From Prevotella sp902465605 (GTDB taxonomy: Bacteria > Bacteroidota > Bacteroidia > Bacteroidales > Bacteroidaceae), in the NCBI GenBank assembly GCA_902465605.1, contig CABQNT010000015.1, forward strand, positions 1 to 62,110: a stretch of 62,110 bases of DNA. Reading direction: 5' to 3'. Under the pieces are notes generated by a model, which saw only the letters and a program-made list of their open reading frames with translations, ran no database searches and was not told the DNA's origin. The position numbers were made by a program, and so were the translations under genes. Position 1 is the stretch's first letter. Each line of letters opens with the position of its first letter. This document shows positions 8,185-16,025 of the stretch, one piece after another.

Positions 8185-8378
8185 GGCTGGTTCTATAAAT
8201 TAGCTTTGTTAGATTTTGAGCTTATTTTTGAGGTCAAAATGCAAGAGAGTGAAGGAGTGTAGCGAGCTACACGACTGAACGAACTTACATTTTGAACCAA
8301 AAAGAAGCCAAAAAAATAACAAAACGTATTTCATAAACATTTAATGACTATATGCGGTGGTAATTTATAGAACCAGCC
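8185..8378. repeat. 194-bp element with 18-bp perfect terminal inverted repeats
   Basis: GGCTGGTTCTATAAATTA (8185-8202) is the exact reverse complement of 8361-8378. Inside, GGTCAAAATG and CATTTTGAACC form a second near-perfect arm pair, and TGTAGC-GA-GCTACA a third hairpin. The right arm abuts the hemN stop codon at 8379. Size and symmetry fit a MITE or REP-like interspersed repeat; no coding capacity is seen. Confidence 0.7.
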
Positions 8379-9749
8379 TTATACTGGCTTTGAAAATTTC
8401 TTGTCGGTGTGTTGCATCAGCGGGTCGAGAGTAGCCACTACATTCCGTACGAATGGCGAGCCTATGCTGGTCATGGCCACAACATCATCGCTGAGCTGTA
8501 TCAGTCCGTCGGCCTCCATTTCGCGCAACTTAGCCTCGTCGTAGTTGGTAGCAGCCTTCACCTCGGCCGGCGTGATGCCGATTCGCCCAGCTATCTCAGA
8601 CCAGGAAAGATGGTAGTTGCACATCATCTGCTCAATGACCTCGCGCACGATTTGCTCCTGCCTCGTGAGTTGGTAGCCACGCCGGGTGTACAACTTGCCC
8701 TGCCGTATGGTGTCGATATAGGCTTGGATGTCACGTCCGTTTTGCGCATAGGCCGTTTCCAGCTGACTGATGGCCGTTACGCCGAAGGCATAGACCTGCC
8801 CTGTGGTGCGGCGCGTGCAATATCCTTGGAAGTTGCGGTGCAGCTGCCTGGTGTCCAATGCGATGCTCAGTTCATCGGTAGGCAGCACAAAATGATCCAT
8901 GCCAATGCTGCGATAACCGGCGGCATGAAAGACATCCGCAGCTTTCCGGTACATCTCCTGCTTGTCGGCATCCTTGGGCAAGCCCAGTTTCTCGAGTACC
9001 AATTGCCTTTTATGTACCCATGGCACATGTCCATAGCTGAACGTCACCACGCGGTCGGGATGCAGGGCTGCCGCTTGCAGGGCGGCCTGCGCGAACGACT
9101 CGGGTGTTTGAAGCGGCAGCCCGAACAGCAGGTCCATGTTGATGGTCGCACCCTGGGCGCGCAACATGTCCATGATTTCGCTTATAGGCATCAAGGGCGG
9201 CCTGCGGTTGACGGCCTTCAGCACGCGCAGGTCGAAATCCTGTACGCCTAAGCTGTAGCGCGTGAAGCCACATCTGCCTAATTTCTCCCAGTTGCTGGCC
9301 GTGAGATAGCCGGGATGGCATTCGATGGCTATCTCGGGATTCTCTATGGCCGGCATCAGTGACAACAGGTGCTCGTTCAGCTCCTGTAAGTAATGGATGG
9401 GCAGTGCCGTAGGACTTCCGCCGCCATAGTGTATCTGCGAGATTTTCCGTGTAGCTGTGTCGAGCCGTGAAGCCACCAAGTCGATCTCCCGATGCAAGGC
9501 GTCCACATAGTGGCCTATCACCACATCATCCGCCATGGGATAAGAGTTGCAGCCGCAGTAATGACACAGATGCCTGCAAAACGGAATGTGCAGATAGAAC
9601 GACACCAGCGGCTGGCGCGCCTGATGGTTGGACGCGTCGACGGCAGCAAGATATTCGCGTTCTGTAAATTCGTGGAAATAGTTGGCCGGTGGATAGCTGG
9701 TGTATCGCGGCACCGGAATATTGTATTTGTTTAGTAATTGCTGATTCAT
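8379..9749 (-). CDS. hemN: Oxygen-independent coproporphyrinogen III oxidase
   Basis: A 456-residue radical-SAM enzyme that decarboxylates coproporphyrinogen III anaerobically. The cluster motif C58-x3-C62-x2-C65 lies in HIPFCRHLCHYCGCN, the YTSYPP motif near residues 16-21 and GGGSPTAL near 109-116 are typical of HemN. The C-terminal region has the HemN wHTH-like domain. The length fits true HemN (about 450) rather than the shorter HemW. It is the first gene of a probable hemN-hemY unit and has an unusually long leader with a TAnnTTTG box at 9935-9942. The anaerobic enzyme fits a gut or oral anaerobe. Confidence 0.92.
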   Translation of the reverse strand: MNQQLLNKYNIPVPRYTSYPPANYFHEFTEREYLAAVDASNHQARQPLVSFYLHIPFCRHLCHYCGCNSYPMADDVVIGHYVDALHREIDLVASRLDTATRKISQIHYGGGSPTALPIHYLQELNEHLLSLMPAIENPEIAIECHPGYLTASNWEKLGRCGFTRYSLGVQDFDLRVLKAVNRRPPLMPISEIMDMLRAQGATINMDLLFGLPLQTPESFAQAALQAAALHPDRVVTFSYGHVPWVHKRQLVLEKLGLPKDADKQEMYRKAADVFHAAGYRSIGMDHFVLPTDELSIALDTRQLHRNFQGYCTRRTTGQVYAFGVTAISQLETAYAQNGRDIQAYIDTIRQGKLYTRRGYQLTRQEQIVREVIEQMMCNYHLSWSEIAGRIGITPAEVKAATNYDEAKLREMEADGLIQLSDDVVAMTSIGSPFVRNVVATLDPLMQHTDKKFSKPV

Positions 9750-9934
9750 CGTGAGAAAAGATTATCACTTACGCCTCGTCTCATTTCCAGAAGCACCCAT
9801 GTCCGCAAAGGCCTTCCAGCCTACGGAAACTTTGGCATTAGAACTTCCACCTCTGCCAGCATGATTACATGGCTTGGGCAAAGGCGAAAAAAGAATGACA
9901 TGCGCAGTGTAAGTAGTATTCATCTGTCTGCATG
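9750..9934 (-). promoter_or_regulatory. Long untranslated leader of hemN
   Basis: From the -7 box at 9935-9942 (minus-strand TAAATTTG) to the hemN start is about 180 nt. It contains short complementary segments (for example TTTCC and GGAA around 9815-9835). I searched it by eye for cobalamin and TPP riboswitch cores and saw neither. It has no convincing reading frame on the minus strand. Confidence 0.35.
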
Positions 9935-9942
9935 CAAATTTA
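9935..9942 (-). promoter_or_regulatory. Candidate hemN promoter -7 box
   Basis: On the minus strand the sequence is TAAATTTG, an exact match to the Bacteroidota -7 consensus TAnnTTTG, in an otherwise gene-free AT-rich stretch upstream of hemN. Confidence 0.45.
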
Positions 9943-10045
9943 CATAAAAATCGCGATATATAAGCCAGTGGGAATAAAAAACGGGAAATAAATTCCCGAA
10001 CCCCTTACCTGTAGAGACAACCAAAACTCTTATCTTAGAGATTAT

Positions 10046-10584
10046 TCATCTATTATATTTGCCATAAGCTAAAAATTTGTTAGAATTGTTATGCCAATAG
10101 ATACATGAATTATAAATAATACCCGCTACGAAAAACAATCCGTCAAGTTCTTCTTTTGTTAAATTAGGAAATGATGATTTTACTTGTTCAATTACAACAA
10201 GAATTTCATTATCCAAATTGTCAATATCTAACTTTTTAGAATTGAAAAAATCGTCATAGAACTTGCTCAAATACGCTGGGATTTTTTCTCCATTTTCAGA
10301 TATGCCTCTTGTTTTATCTTTGAAGGCATAATTATCAACAATACATTCTTTCAAAAAGGAAGAAGTGGGAAAATCCTCGTTGCTTACTCGAGTGTTGGTT
10401 TTATTATCAAGAATGAAACTCTTATTGGCTATAATAAAAAGGTTTATGCAGGAATCCAGTGCCTTTTCATTATTTAAAACCTTTGTTTAGACACCTCAGT
10501 TGTGATGTCATCATTAGAACAAGAAGAGTAAAGACCGAAAGAGCATAGAATTAAAAGAATGCAGAGATAACTATTTTTTTTCAT
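10046..10584 (-). pseudogene. Frameshifted small lipoprotein gene
   Basis: The minus-strand frame opens at 10584 with a lipoprotein signal (MKKNSYLCILLILCSFGLYS, then SC) and SNDDITTEVSKQRF, and stops near 10491. One base shift there gives an open frame that continues KVLNNEKALDSC and then runs without a stop to 10046, through NLTKEELDGLFFVAGIIYN and WHNNSNKFLAYGKYNR. The restored protein would be about 175 residues with no family I recognise. The shift falls in AAACAAAGGTTTTAAAT, so a sequencing error or a phase-variable slip cannot be excluded. The start codon lies inside the last codons of the small membrane protein gene upstream. Confidence 0.6.
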
Positions 10585-10750
10585 AATCTAAATAAATAAA
10601 CAAAATTGTTACTATAAATGTAAAAATAAAACTCTTGAAAGTTATGATATTCTGTAAACTAATGTCTATCTCGTCAGAAAAACAACATTCAAAAAAATTA
10701 AAAATCCAACACGTTAATAATAAAATAACGGGAAATGCCTTTTTTCTCAT
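10571..10750 (-). CDS. Small two-helix membrane protein
   Basis: 59 residues from the ATG giving MRKKAFPVILLLTCW; an ATG 18 codons upstream lies before the likely transcription start. Two hydrophobic helices (about 5-20 and 38-54) flank a short acidic loop, and the tail ends DYEKK. Its last 14 bases overlap the start of the frameshifted lipoprotein gene, which suggests translational coupling of the pair. A -7 box is 32 bp upstream. I do not recognise the family; small membrane and lipoprotein pairs can be immunity or stress proteins, but nothing here shows that. Confidence 0.45.
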   Translation of the reverse strand: MRKKAFPVILLLTCWIFNFFECCFSDEIDISLQNIITFKSFIFTFIVTILFIYLDYEKK

Positions 10751-10781
10751 ATATTTTAGATTTATTTGATTTCTGATGGTA

Positions 10782-10789
10782 CAAATATA
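10782..10789 (-). promoter_or_regulatory. Promoter -7 box of the small membrane protein and lipoprotein pair
   Basis: Minus-strand TATATTTG matches TAnnTTTG; a TTTG sits about 16 bp further upstream. The resulting leader would be roughly 25 nt to the ATG at 10750. Confidence 0.5.
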
Positions 10790-10994
10790 ACAAAGTTTCA
10801 ACATACAAACGCACTAACGATTGAAAAAAAATCAAGTTTTTTTTACAAATCTATAGTTCGTTAACATTTTAGATAATGGCTACGCAGCTTTCCGCTGCCA
10901 GCCAAAGAGTTCTTTGATAGTATGACTAATTAACTTTCGGTTCGGTATGTTCCGACACCTGTCGAAAATTAATTTTGCAATATATGTACTCACC

Positions 10995-11087
10995 ATGAAC
11001 TCCTTGAAAGAAGTCATGGAAGAAAGTACCAACATGCGGAGTCTGCTTGCCTGGCTTACCGAATATAGCTTGGATCAATGGCTATAA
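10995..11087 (+). CDS. Possible 30-residue ORF or gene remnant
   Basis: ATG to TAA encodes MNSLKEVMEE, then STNMRSLLAWLTEYSLDQWL: a well-balanced amphipathic composition unlike the surrounding AT-rich DNA. A TAnnTTTG box lies 17 bp upstream. No family is recognised; it could be the tail of a decayed gene. Confidence 0.22.
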   Translation: MNSLKEVMEESTNMRSLLAWLTEYSLDQWL

Positions 11088-11520
11088 AAAACCAATTACC
11101 TTGTTTGTGGCTCAATGAATGGTGTGTGCTTAGTCTGGTTTACTTTATTGGCTTTCATTTTTTGTAACAACAATTACCCTTCAATGAAAGCGTCATGTGT
11201 AAAGGTGTCCGTAGTTTTTTGTTATGTAATTTTACAAAAAAACGACCATCTAAAATCTTCAAAATAGAAAAAATCAATAGGCAAACGCTCTACAAAAATG
11301 GGCTGATTTTAACAAAAAAGACGGATTTTAAAGTTAGAACATTGACTTAACGCACTTAGAAGCATCTTTTTGAGGGGTTATTCACATGCTTCAACAGCAT
11401 TAAAGCATGCAAATTGCAGGCTTATCTCAATGCTTTTGCCGACAAAAAATGATAAAAATAGGAAAGAAAAGAAGTCTATTAAGGCTAACATATTAAACAA
11501 CAACTAATTACAAACATTGC

Positions 11521-11578
11521 TCATAATTCGCGTATTTGCGACCAACTTAGCCGTTGGTTATTTTCACGCGAATTATGA
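11521..11578. repeat. Perfect 13-bp inverted repeat with nested stem
   Basis: TCATAATTCGCGT (11521-11533) is the reverse complement of 11566-11578. Inside, ACCAAC (11541-11546) pairs with GTTGGT (11553-11558). There is no adjacent T-run. It could be a cruciform-type binding site, a small interspersed repeat or part of an untranslated RNA. Confidence 0.6.
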
Positions 11579-11712
11579 AAGGCACTTTGTAAGGTAAATT
11601 CAGCATGGATGGTTCTTCAATTCAGTGTGCTACCGAACTTGCAGACGCTTGTAATAGGTGTGAAAATCGTGAAAATAAAAATGACAAAAAATCGTTGGTT
11701 TTGTTTTTTTAG

Positions 11713-11720
11713 TATATTTG
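11713..11720 (+). promoter_or_regulatory. kup promoter -7 box
   Basis: TATATTTG matches TAnnTTTG and lies 37 bp before the kup ATG, following a T-rich tract. Confidence 0.5.
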
Positions 11721-11757
11721 CAGCCAAATTTTGAAGTAGAACTAACTCGTATTCTAT

Positions 11758-13734
11758 ATGGTACTTTCTCCTGATGACAAGCGTGTGACGCATGGTGGTT
11801 TGAGTTTCATAGGTGTTGTCGTAACGTTAGGTATTGTTTTTGGCGACATTGGTACTTCGCCACTGTATGTCATGAAGGCGATTGTTACGGCTGGTAGTGC
11901 CATCAATGCCCAATATATCATAGGTGCCGTATCTTGTATTATTTGGACGTTAACGCTACAAACCACGGTTAAATACGTGCTTATTGCGCTTCGTGCCGAT
12001 AACAATGGCGAAGGTGGTATCTTGGCTCTGTATGCGCTTATTAGGCGACATAGTCCAAAATGGCTTTACTTGTTGGCTATCATTGGGGCGAGTACGTTGG
12101 TTGCTGATGGCGTTATCACACCGTCGATTACGGTGCTGTCTGCCATTGAGGGATTGAAAGTTTACGAACCCAGTACGCCTACTGTGCCCATTTGTCTATG
12201 TATCATTACGGTGTTGTTTGCCATACAACAGTTTGGCACCAATGCTATTGGTCGGTTTTTTGGACCCCTCATGTTCGTATGGTTTGCCATGATGGGGGTG
12301 TTAGGCATTAGTCACATCGCTGATTTCCTGCCCATACTCAAGGCATTCAATCCATATTATGCAATAGAACTTTTAACACACGACCCTAAGTGGTTCCTCA
12401 TTCTTGGCGCTGTTTTCCTCTGTACTACGGGAGCTGAGGCTCTTTATTCCGACCTTGGTCATTGTGGCGCACAAAACATACGTGTGAGTTGGGCGTTTGT
12501 TAAATTGATGCTCATCCTCAACTACTTAGGACAAGGTGCGTGGATTATCAGTCACGCTGACAGTCTTGTGCCTGGTATCAACCCTTTCTTCGCAATTATG
12601 CCCCACAGTTTTCTGTTTTTTGGCATTATCATGGCGACAATTGCAGCCGTCATTGCCAGTCAAGCTCTTATCAGTGGCTCGTTCACTATTTTTAGTGAGG
12701 CTATGAACTTGAAGTTTTGGCCAAGACAGAAGATAAAATACACTACCGACGTTAAAGGTCAACTGTATGTACCTTTTGTAAATATGGCTCTCTATGTGCT
12801 TTGCGTTCTCGTCATTCTGTTTTTCCAAAACTCTGGAAACATGGAGGCTGCCTACGGCTTAGCCATTACTGTAACGATGCTCATGACCACCTTCCTGCTT
12901 TTTGCCTATTTACATCAGCGTAGGGTGTCGCCCTTGTTGATTCTGCCCTTTGTCGTCTTTTTTGTTGGGATTGAAGGGATTTTCTTTATTGCCAACATGT
13001 TCAAGTTTGTTCATGGCGGATGGGTAACGATGCTCATGGCTGGTGTCATGTTCTCAGTGATGTATGTATGGTACAATGCGCACCTTATTCGGGGACAGCA
13101 GGTCAATGTACGTGATGTAAGAGATTGGTATGACGTTATTTCTGATATTAAGAAAGATACTTCTATTGCTAAGTTTACGACGAACATAGTCTATCTTAGC
13201 AAGCTTTCTGGAACCTACGAAATAGAACAAAAAATTCTATATTCTATCATCCACAAACATCCCGTTCGAGCCGACCACTATATATTGTTACACATCAATT
13301 ATCAGGATGAGCCTTCAACGCTTGAATATGAGTTTACCACGCTCATCCCTGATACGCTCTATCGCATCAACTTGAATTTGGGATTTCGCATACAACCCTT
13401 GGTGAATCTTTATTTTCGACAAATTATAGAGGAGTTGGTGGCTCGCAAAGAGTTTACAATCGACAGCAGCTATCCATCGCTCAGGAAACATCACATTCCT
13501 GCCAATTTTACCTTTGTCATCATTAATCGAATTTATGCATCCCTCAATCACTTCTCCCAGAAAGAGCGTATTATCATGGGATTATATTCGCTCATTTCGC
13601 ACATAAAACTAAGCATGACACATGCGTTAGGACTTGATACGAGTAATGTGTTCATCGAAAACGTGCCATTGGTGGTGAAGCCTCATCGCCAGCGTGTCAT
13701 CCACCGAATAGACAACAACACCGACGATGAATGA
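11758..13734 (+). CDS. kup: KUP-family potassium uptake transporter
   Basis: 658 residues. The N-terminus LSFIGVVVTLGIVFGDIGTSPLYVMKAI is the family signature for K+ uptake permeases, followed by about twelve transmembrane helices up to residue 450 and a roughly 200-residue cytoplasmic C-terminal domain. It probably acts as a K+/H+ symporter in the inner membrane. The length fits the family (620-700). It is monocistronic, with its own promoter, and converges on the CcsBA gene with only 50 bp between stops and no obvious terminator. Confidence 0.93.
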   Translation: MVLSPDDKRVTHGGLSFIGVVVTLGIVFGDIGTSPLYVMKAIVTAGSAINAQYIIGAVSCIIWTLTLQTTVKYVLIALRADNNGEGGILALYALIRRHSPKWLYLLAIIGASTLVADGVITPSITVLSAIEGLKVYEPSTPTVPICLCIITVLFAIQQFGTNAIGRFFGPLMFVWFAMMGVLGISHIADFLPILKAFNPYYAIELLTHDPKWFLILGAVFLCTTGAEALYSDLGHCGAQNIRVSWAFVKLMLILNYLGQGAWIISHADSLVPGINPFFAIMPHSFLFFGIIMATIAAVIASQALISGSFTIFSEAMNLKFWPRQKIKYTTDVKGQLYVPFVNMALYVLCVLVILFFQNSGNMEAAYGLAITVTMLMTTFLLFAYLHQRRVSPLLILPFVVFFVGIEGIFFIANMFKFVHGGWVTMLMAGVMFSVMYVWYNAHLIRGQQVNVRDVRDWYDVISDIKKDTSIAKFTTNIVYLSKLSGTYEIEQKILYSIIHKHPVRADHYILLHINYQDEPSTLEYEFTTLIPDTLYRINLNLGFRIQPLVNLYFRQIIEELVARKEFTIDSSYPSLRKHHIPANFTFVIINRIYASLNHFSQKERIIMGLYSLISHIKLSMTHALGLDTSNVFIENVPLVVKPHRQRVIHRIDNNTDDE

Positions 13735-13784
13735 ACTGGCTAAAAGGGAGTTGCGCGAAGAGTGAATGTTCATCAGCAAATTTG

Positions 13785-16025
13785 TCAGGCATAGCTGTGC
13801 ATCCCACCCAGCACGTAATTGACACCAAAATAAGTCATCAGCACCGTTAAGAAAGCCAATACGATATAGACATGCAAGAATATTGGACGGCGAAATGCTG
13901 GCAATGACTGTTCGTGGAACGTCAAGGAATAAACCAGCATCGTAATCAATGCCCATGTTTCTTTGGGGTCCCATCCCCAGTATCGCCCCCACGAAACATT
14001 CGCCCACACGGCACCAGTGAATATTCCTACAGCCAGCAAGAAGACGGCTGGATACAACATGATGCGACTTATGTCGGTCAATCGATGGAGGATGGAAGTG
14101 CTACTTCCCATTCGGTTCATGATGAGTGCCGTGACACCATTGAAGAACAAGAACGCAAAGAGGGAATAGGAGAGCATGACCAAAATGACGTGTATGCTGA
14201 GCAGTGGTGAAGCAAGCACGGGCATCAACGTTGTGATTTGAGGATTACGCTCGCCAAGCATGGACACCATGAGGGCAAGACCAGCTGCCATGAGCCCGAA
14301 TGGGAGAAAGAACGGTATGCGTTTGCCAAGTGGCAATGCAATGACAAGCATGCAAAGCGCCATGAACTGCATGGTCTCGAAGCCATTTGACAAGGGCATG
14401 TGTCCTCCCACATATCCTCTCAGCGCCATAACCACAAGTAGGAAACAGGCGGACAGGGCAAGCAACAAGGAGCCGCATAGCTTGAGAGAGCGTTGTTGTG
14501 GCTTATTGCGTAACAGATTTCTTGCGGTCATGATGTAGAACAGTATGCCTGCCACAATAAGCAATATTGCCATGGGAAAAGAGAACTGGAGTGAGTTATA
14601 TATCTTTTCTGCCTTGAACCTGCTGTCGGATGGTAATACTGTTCCTGCTTTTTTCCGTTGATACTCGCGTATTTTTTGGAGGACTTTTTCCACTCCTGTG
14701 TTGTCTTTTGCGAGTGCAAGCTCCATCACATAGTCAGTGGAGCGCTTGATGAAGAGCCACTCATCTTGTGCAAGTCCTTCTGGAAGTTGGTCGCCTTGTG
14801 CCATCCACTTTAGACTACCAGCCTCTTTCACTGGGAACATTCTAACGGCTTGCCCTGACATGAGTGACGCAATGATATTATATTTTTCGTACGCTGTCGC
14901 AACATCTCGTGCTTCGCTATTGCTGAGCGAGCCTTTGTTCATTTGCTCTATCAGAGATGAAAGTTTGAAGTCTTGTGTATCACTGGTGTAGTCCATCCAT
15001 GAGACATACTTTCCATTTGCGTTCAATGCCTTTCGTACACTTCCTCCACTTACCTTGATCATGGGCTGTTCCACCCAGTCTGTGGGGTATAATAGCCACC
15101 CTACGAATACCTGTTCGGCGGTGTAACCTCGGTAGCTGTCACTGCCATACAGTTTAATGGTCAGATCTCTTGCCATTGTCTGCATGGGGCAGATGCGCCC
15201 ACAGTGGTAAACATAGAGGTCGCCAAAGCGTTCAGCCAACGCTGCAGGTAACGTTTTGGGAAGTGGGATGTTACTGGAGGACAGCATCTTCATGGGTACG
15301 AGTAATAGCAAAGCCAGCACTAACGCCTTTGTCTTGACGCTCTCCTTCTTCATAACCTGTCTAATTGTCCTTCGGAATCCACCACGTGGGTCTGCAAGAA
15401 ATGCAATGATGCTCAGTAGTAGCAGGATGTATCCGCAGTATGTAACGGTAATGCCCAGCGGATCGTATGAAACGGATAGATGCACCCAGCCGCTTTCCGT
15501 GTCATAACCGCTTTGATAAAAACGATAGTATTGTTTTTTCGCAATGTTGTTCATGGACACCTGCTGTTCGTCTCCGTCATTAAAGGCAACATGACTGACA
15601 AAATCCATGGGCGAATCTGTACCCGCATAGTACTCGATGTTGAATTTGCAGAGTTTCATACTGAAAGGCAGGCGCTGTTGTCTGCCGTCTTTTGTGATAA
15701 ATGAGTCTGCTGGTTGTCCGTTGTGGAGATATATGTCACCTTGTTTACCCGTTAAGAAGGTCAGGCCTGCTCCTAAGAGAATTACTGCGAATGAAACATG
15801 TAGAAAGATGAGCGAATAGCGCATCACCGCATGCCAGTATCGCAGAATGGCAAACAGGGACGATATGGCAAGCATCATCCACAGGGCAGCGAAAGCCCAT
15901 GAGCCATAGATGTACTTGTGTGTTAGTTGTGTGCCGTACCTCTTATCCATGAACGAGGCTGCCGCCAAGACTATAATAGTCAATGACAGCAGCCCGAAAG
16001 ATATATTCGTTAGTCGTTTCTTCAT
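13785..16025 (-). CDS. ccsBA: Fused ResB/CcsA cytochrome c biogenesis protein
   Basis: 746 residues combining an N-terminal ResB (CcsB)-like part (four membrane segments and a large periplasmic domain, about 1-480) with a C-terminal CcsA part (about 490-746). The WWD-type haem-handling motif WGRYWGWDPKETWAL lies near residue 680. System II CcsBA exports haem and attaches it to CxxCH motifs of c-type cytochromes in the periplasm. The gene starts at the base where the di-haem protein gene ends, so the two are translationally coupled. It fits as the maturation factor for that upstream product. Confidence 0.92.
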   Translation of the reverse strand: MKKRLTNISFGLLSLTIIVLAAASFMDKRYGTQLTHKYIYGSWAFAALWMMLAISSLFAILRYWHAVMRYSLIFLHVSFAVILLGAGLTFLTGKQGDIYLHNGQPADSFITKDGRQQRLPFSMKLCKFNIEYYAGTDSPMDFVSHVAFNDGDEQQVSMNNIAKKQYYRFYQSGYDTESGWVHLSVSYDPLGITVTYCGYILLLLSIIAFLADPRGGFRRTIRQVMKKESVKTKALVLALLLLVPMKMLSSSNIPLPKTLPAALAERFGDLYVYHCGRICPMQTMARDLTIKLYGSDSYRGYTAEQVFVGWLLYPTDWVEQPMIKVSGGSVRKALNANGKYVSWMDYTSDTQDFKLSSLIEQMNKGSLSNSEARDVATAYEKYNIIASLMSGQAVRMFPVKEAGSLKWMAQGDQLPEGLAQDEWLFIKRSTDYVMELALAKDNTGVEKVLQKIREYQRKKAGTVLPSDSRFKAEKIYNSLQFSFPMAILLIVAGILFYIMTARNLLRNKPQQRSLKLCGSLLLALSACFLLVVMALRGYVGGHMPLSNGFETMQFMALCMLVIALPLGKRIPFFLPFGLMAAGLALMVSMLGERNPQITTLMPVLASPLLSIHVILVMLSYSLFAFLFFNGVTALIMNRMGSSTSILHRLTDISRIMLYPAVFLLAVGIFTGAVWANVSWGRYWGWDPKETWALITMLVYSLTFHEQSLPAFRRPIFLHVYIVLAFLTVLMTYFGVNYVLGGMHSYA

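Larger units (their letters stand above)
10805..11712. other. Gene-poor AT-rich gap with hairpins and one possible short ORF
   Basis: The 0.9 kb before kup has no protein gene I can support. It contains a small hairpin (10877-10903, GCAGC-TTTCC-GCTGC core), a TAATTTTG box at 10970-10977 followed 17 bp later by a 30-codon frame, and a strong 13-bp inverted repeat at 11521-11578. The remainder is AT-rich and featureless. Confidence 0.5.

Noticed and set aside
8409..9251. 280-codon + strand frame opposite hemN
   Set aside because: Antisense shadow in GC-richer coding DNA; no recognisable protein.
9750..9934. Cobalamin or TPP riboswitch before hemN
   Set aside because: The conserved core words of both classes are not found.
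9750..9947. 69-codon + strand frame upstream of hemN
   Set aside because: It lies opposite the hemN leader, has no start context and low-complexity basic composition.
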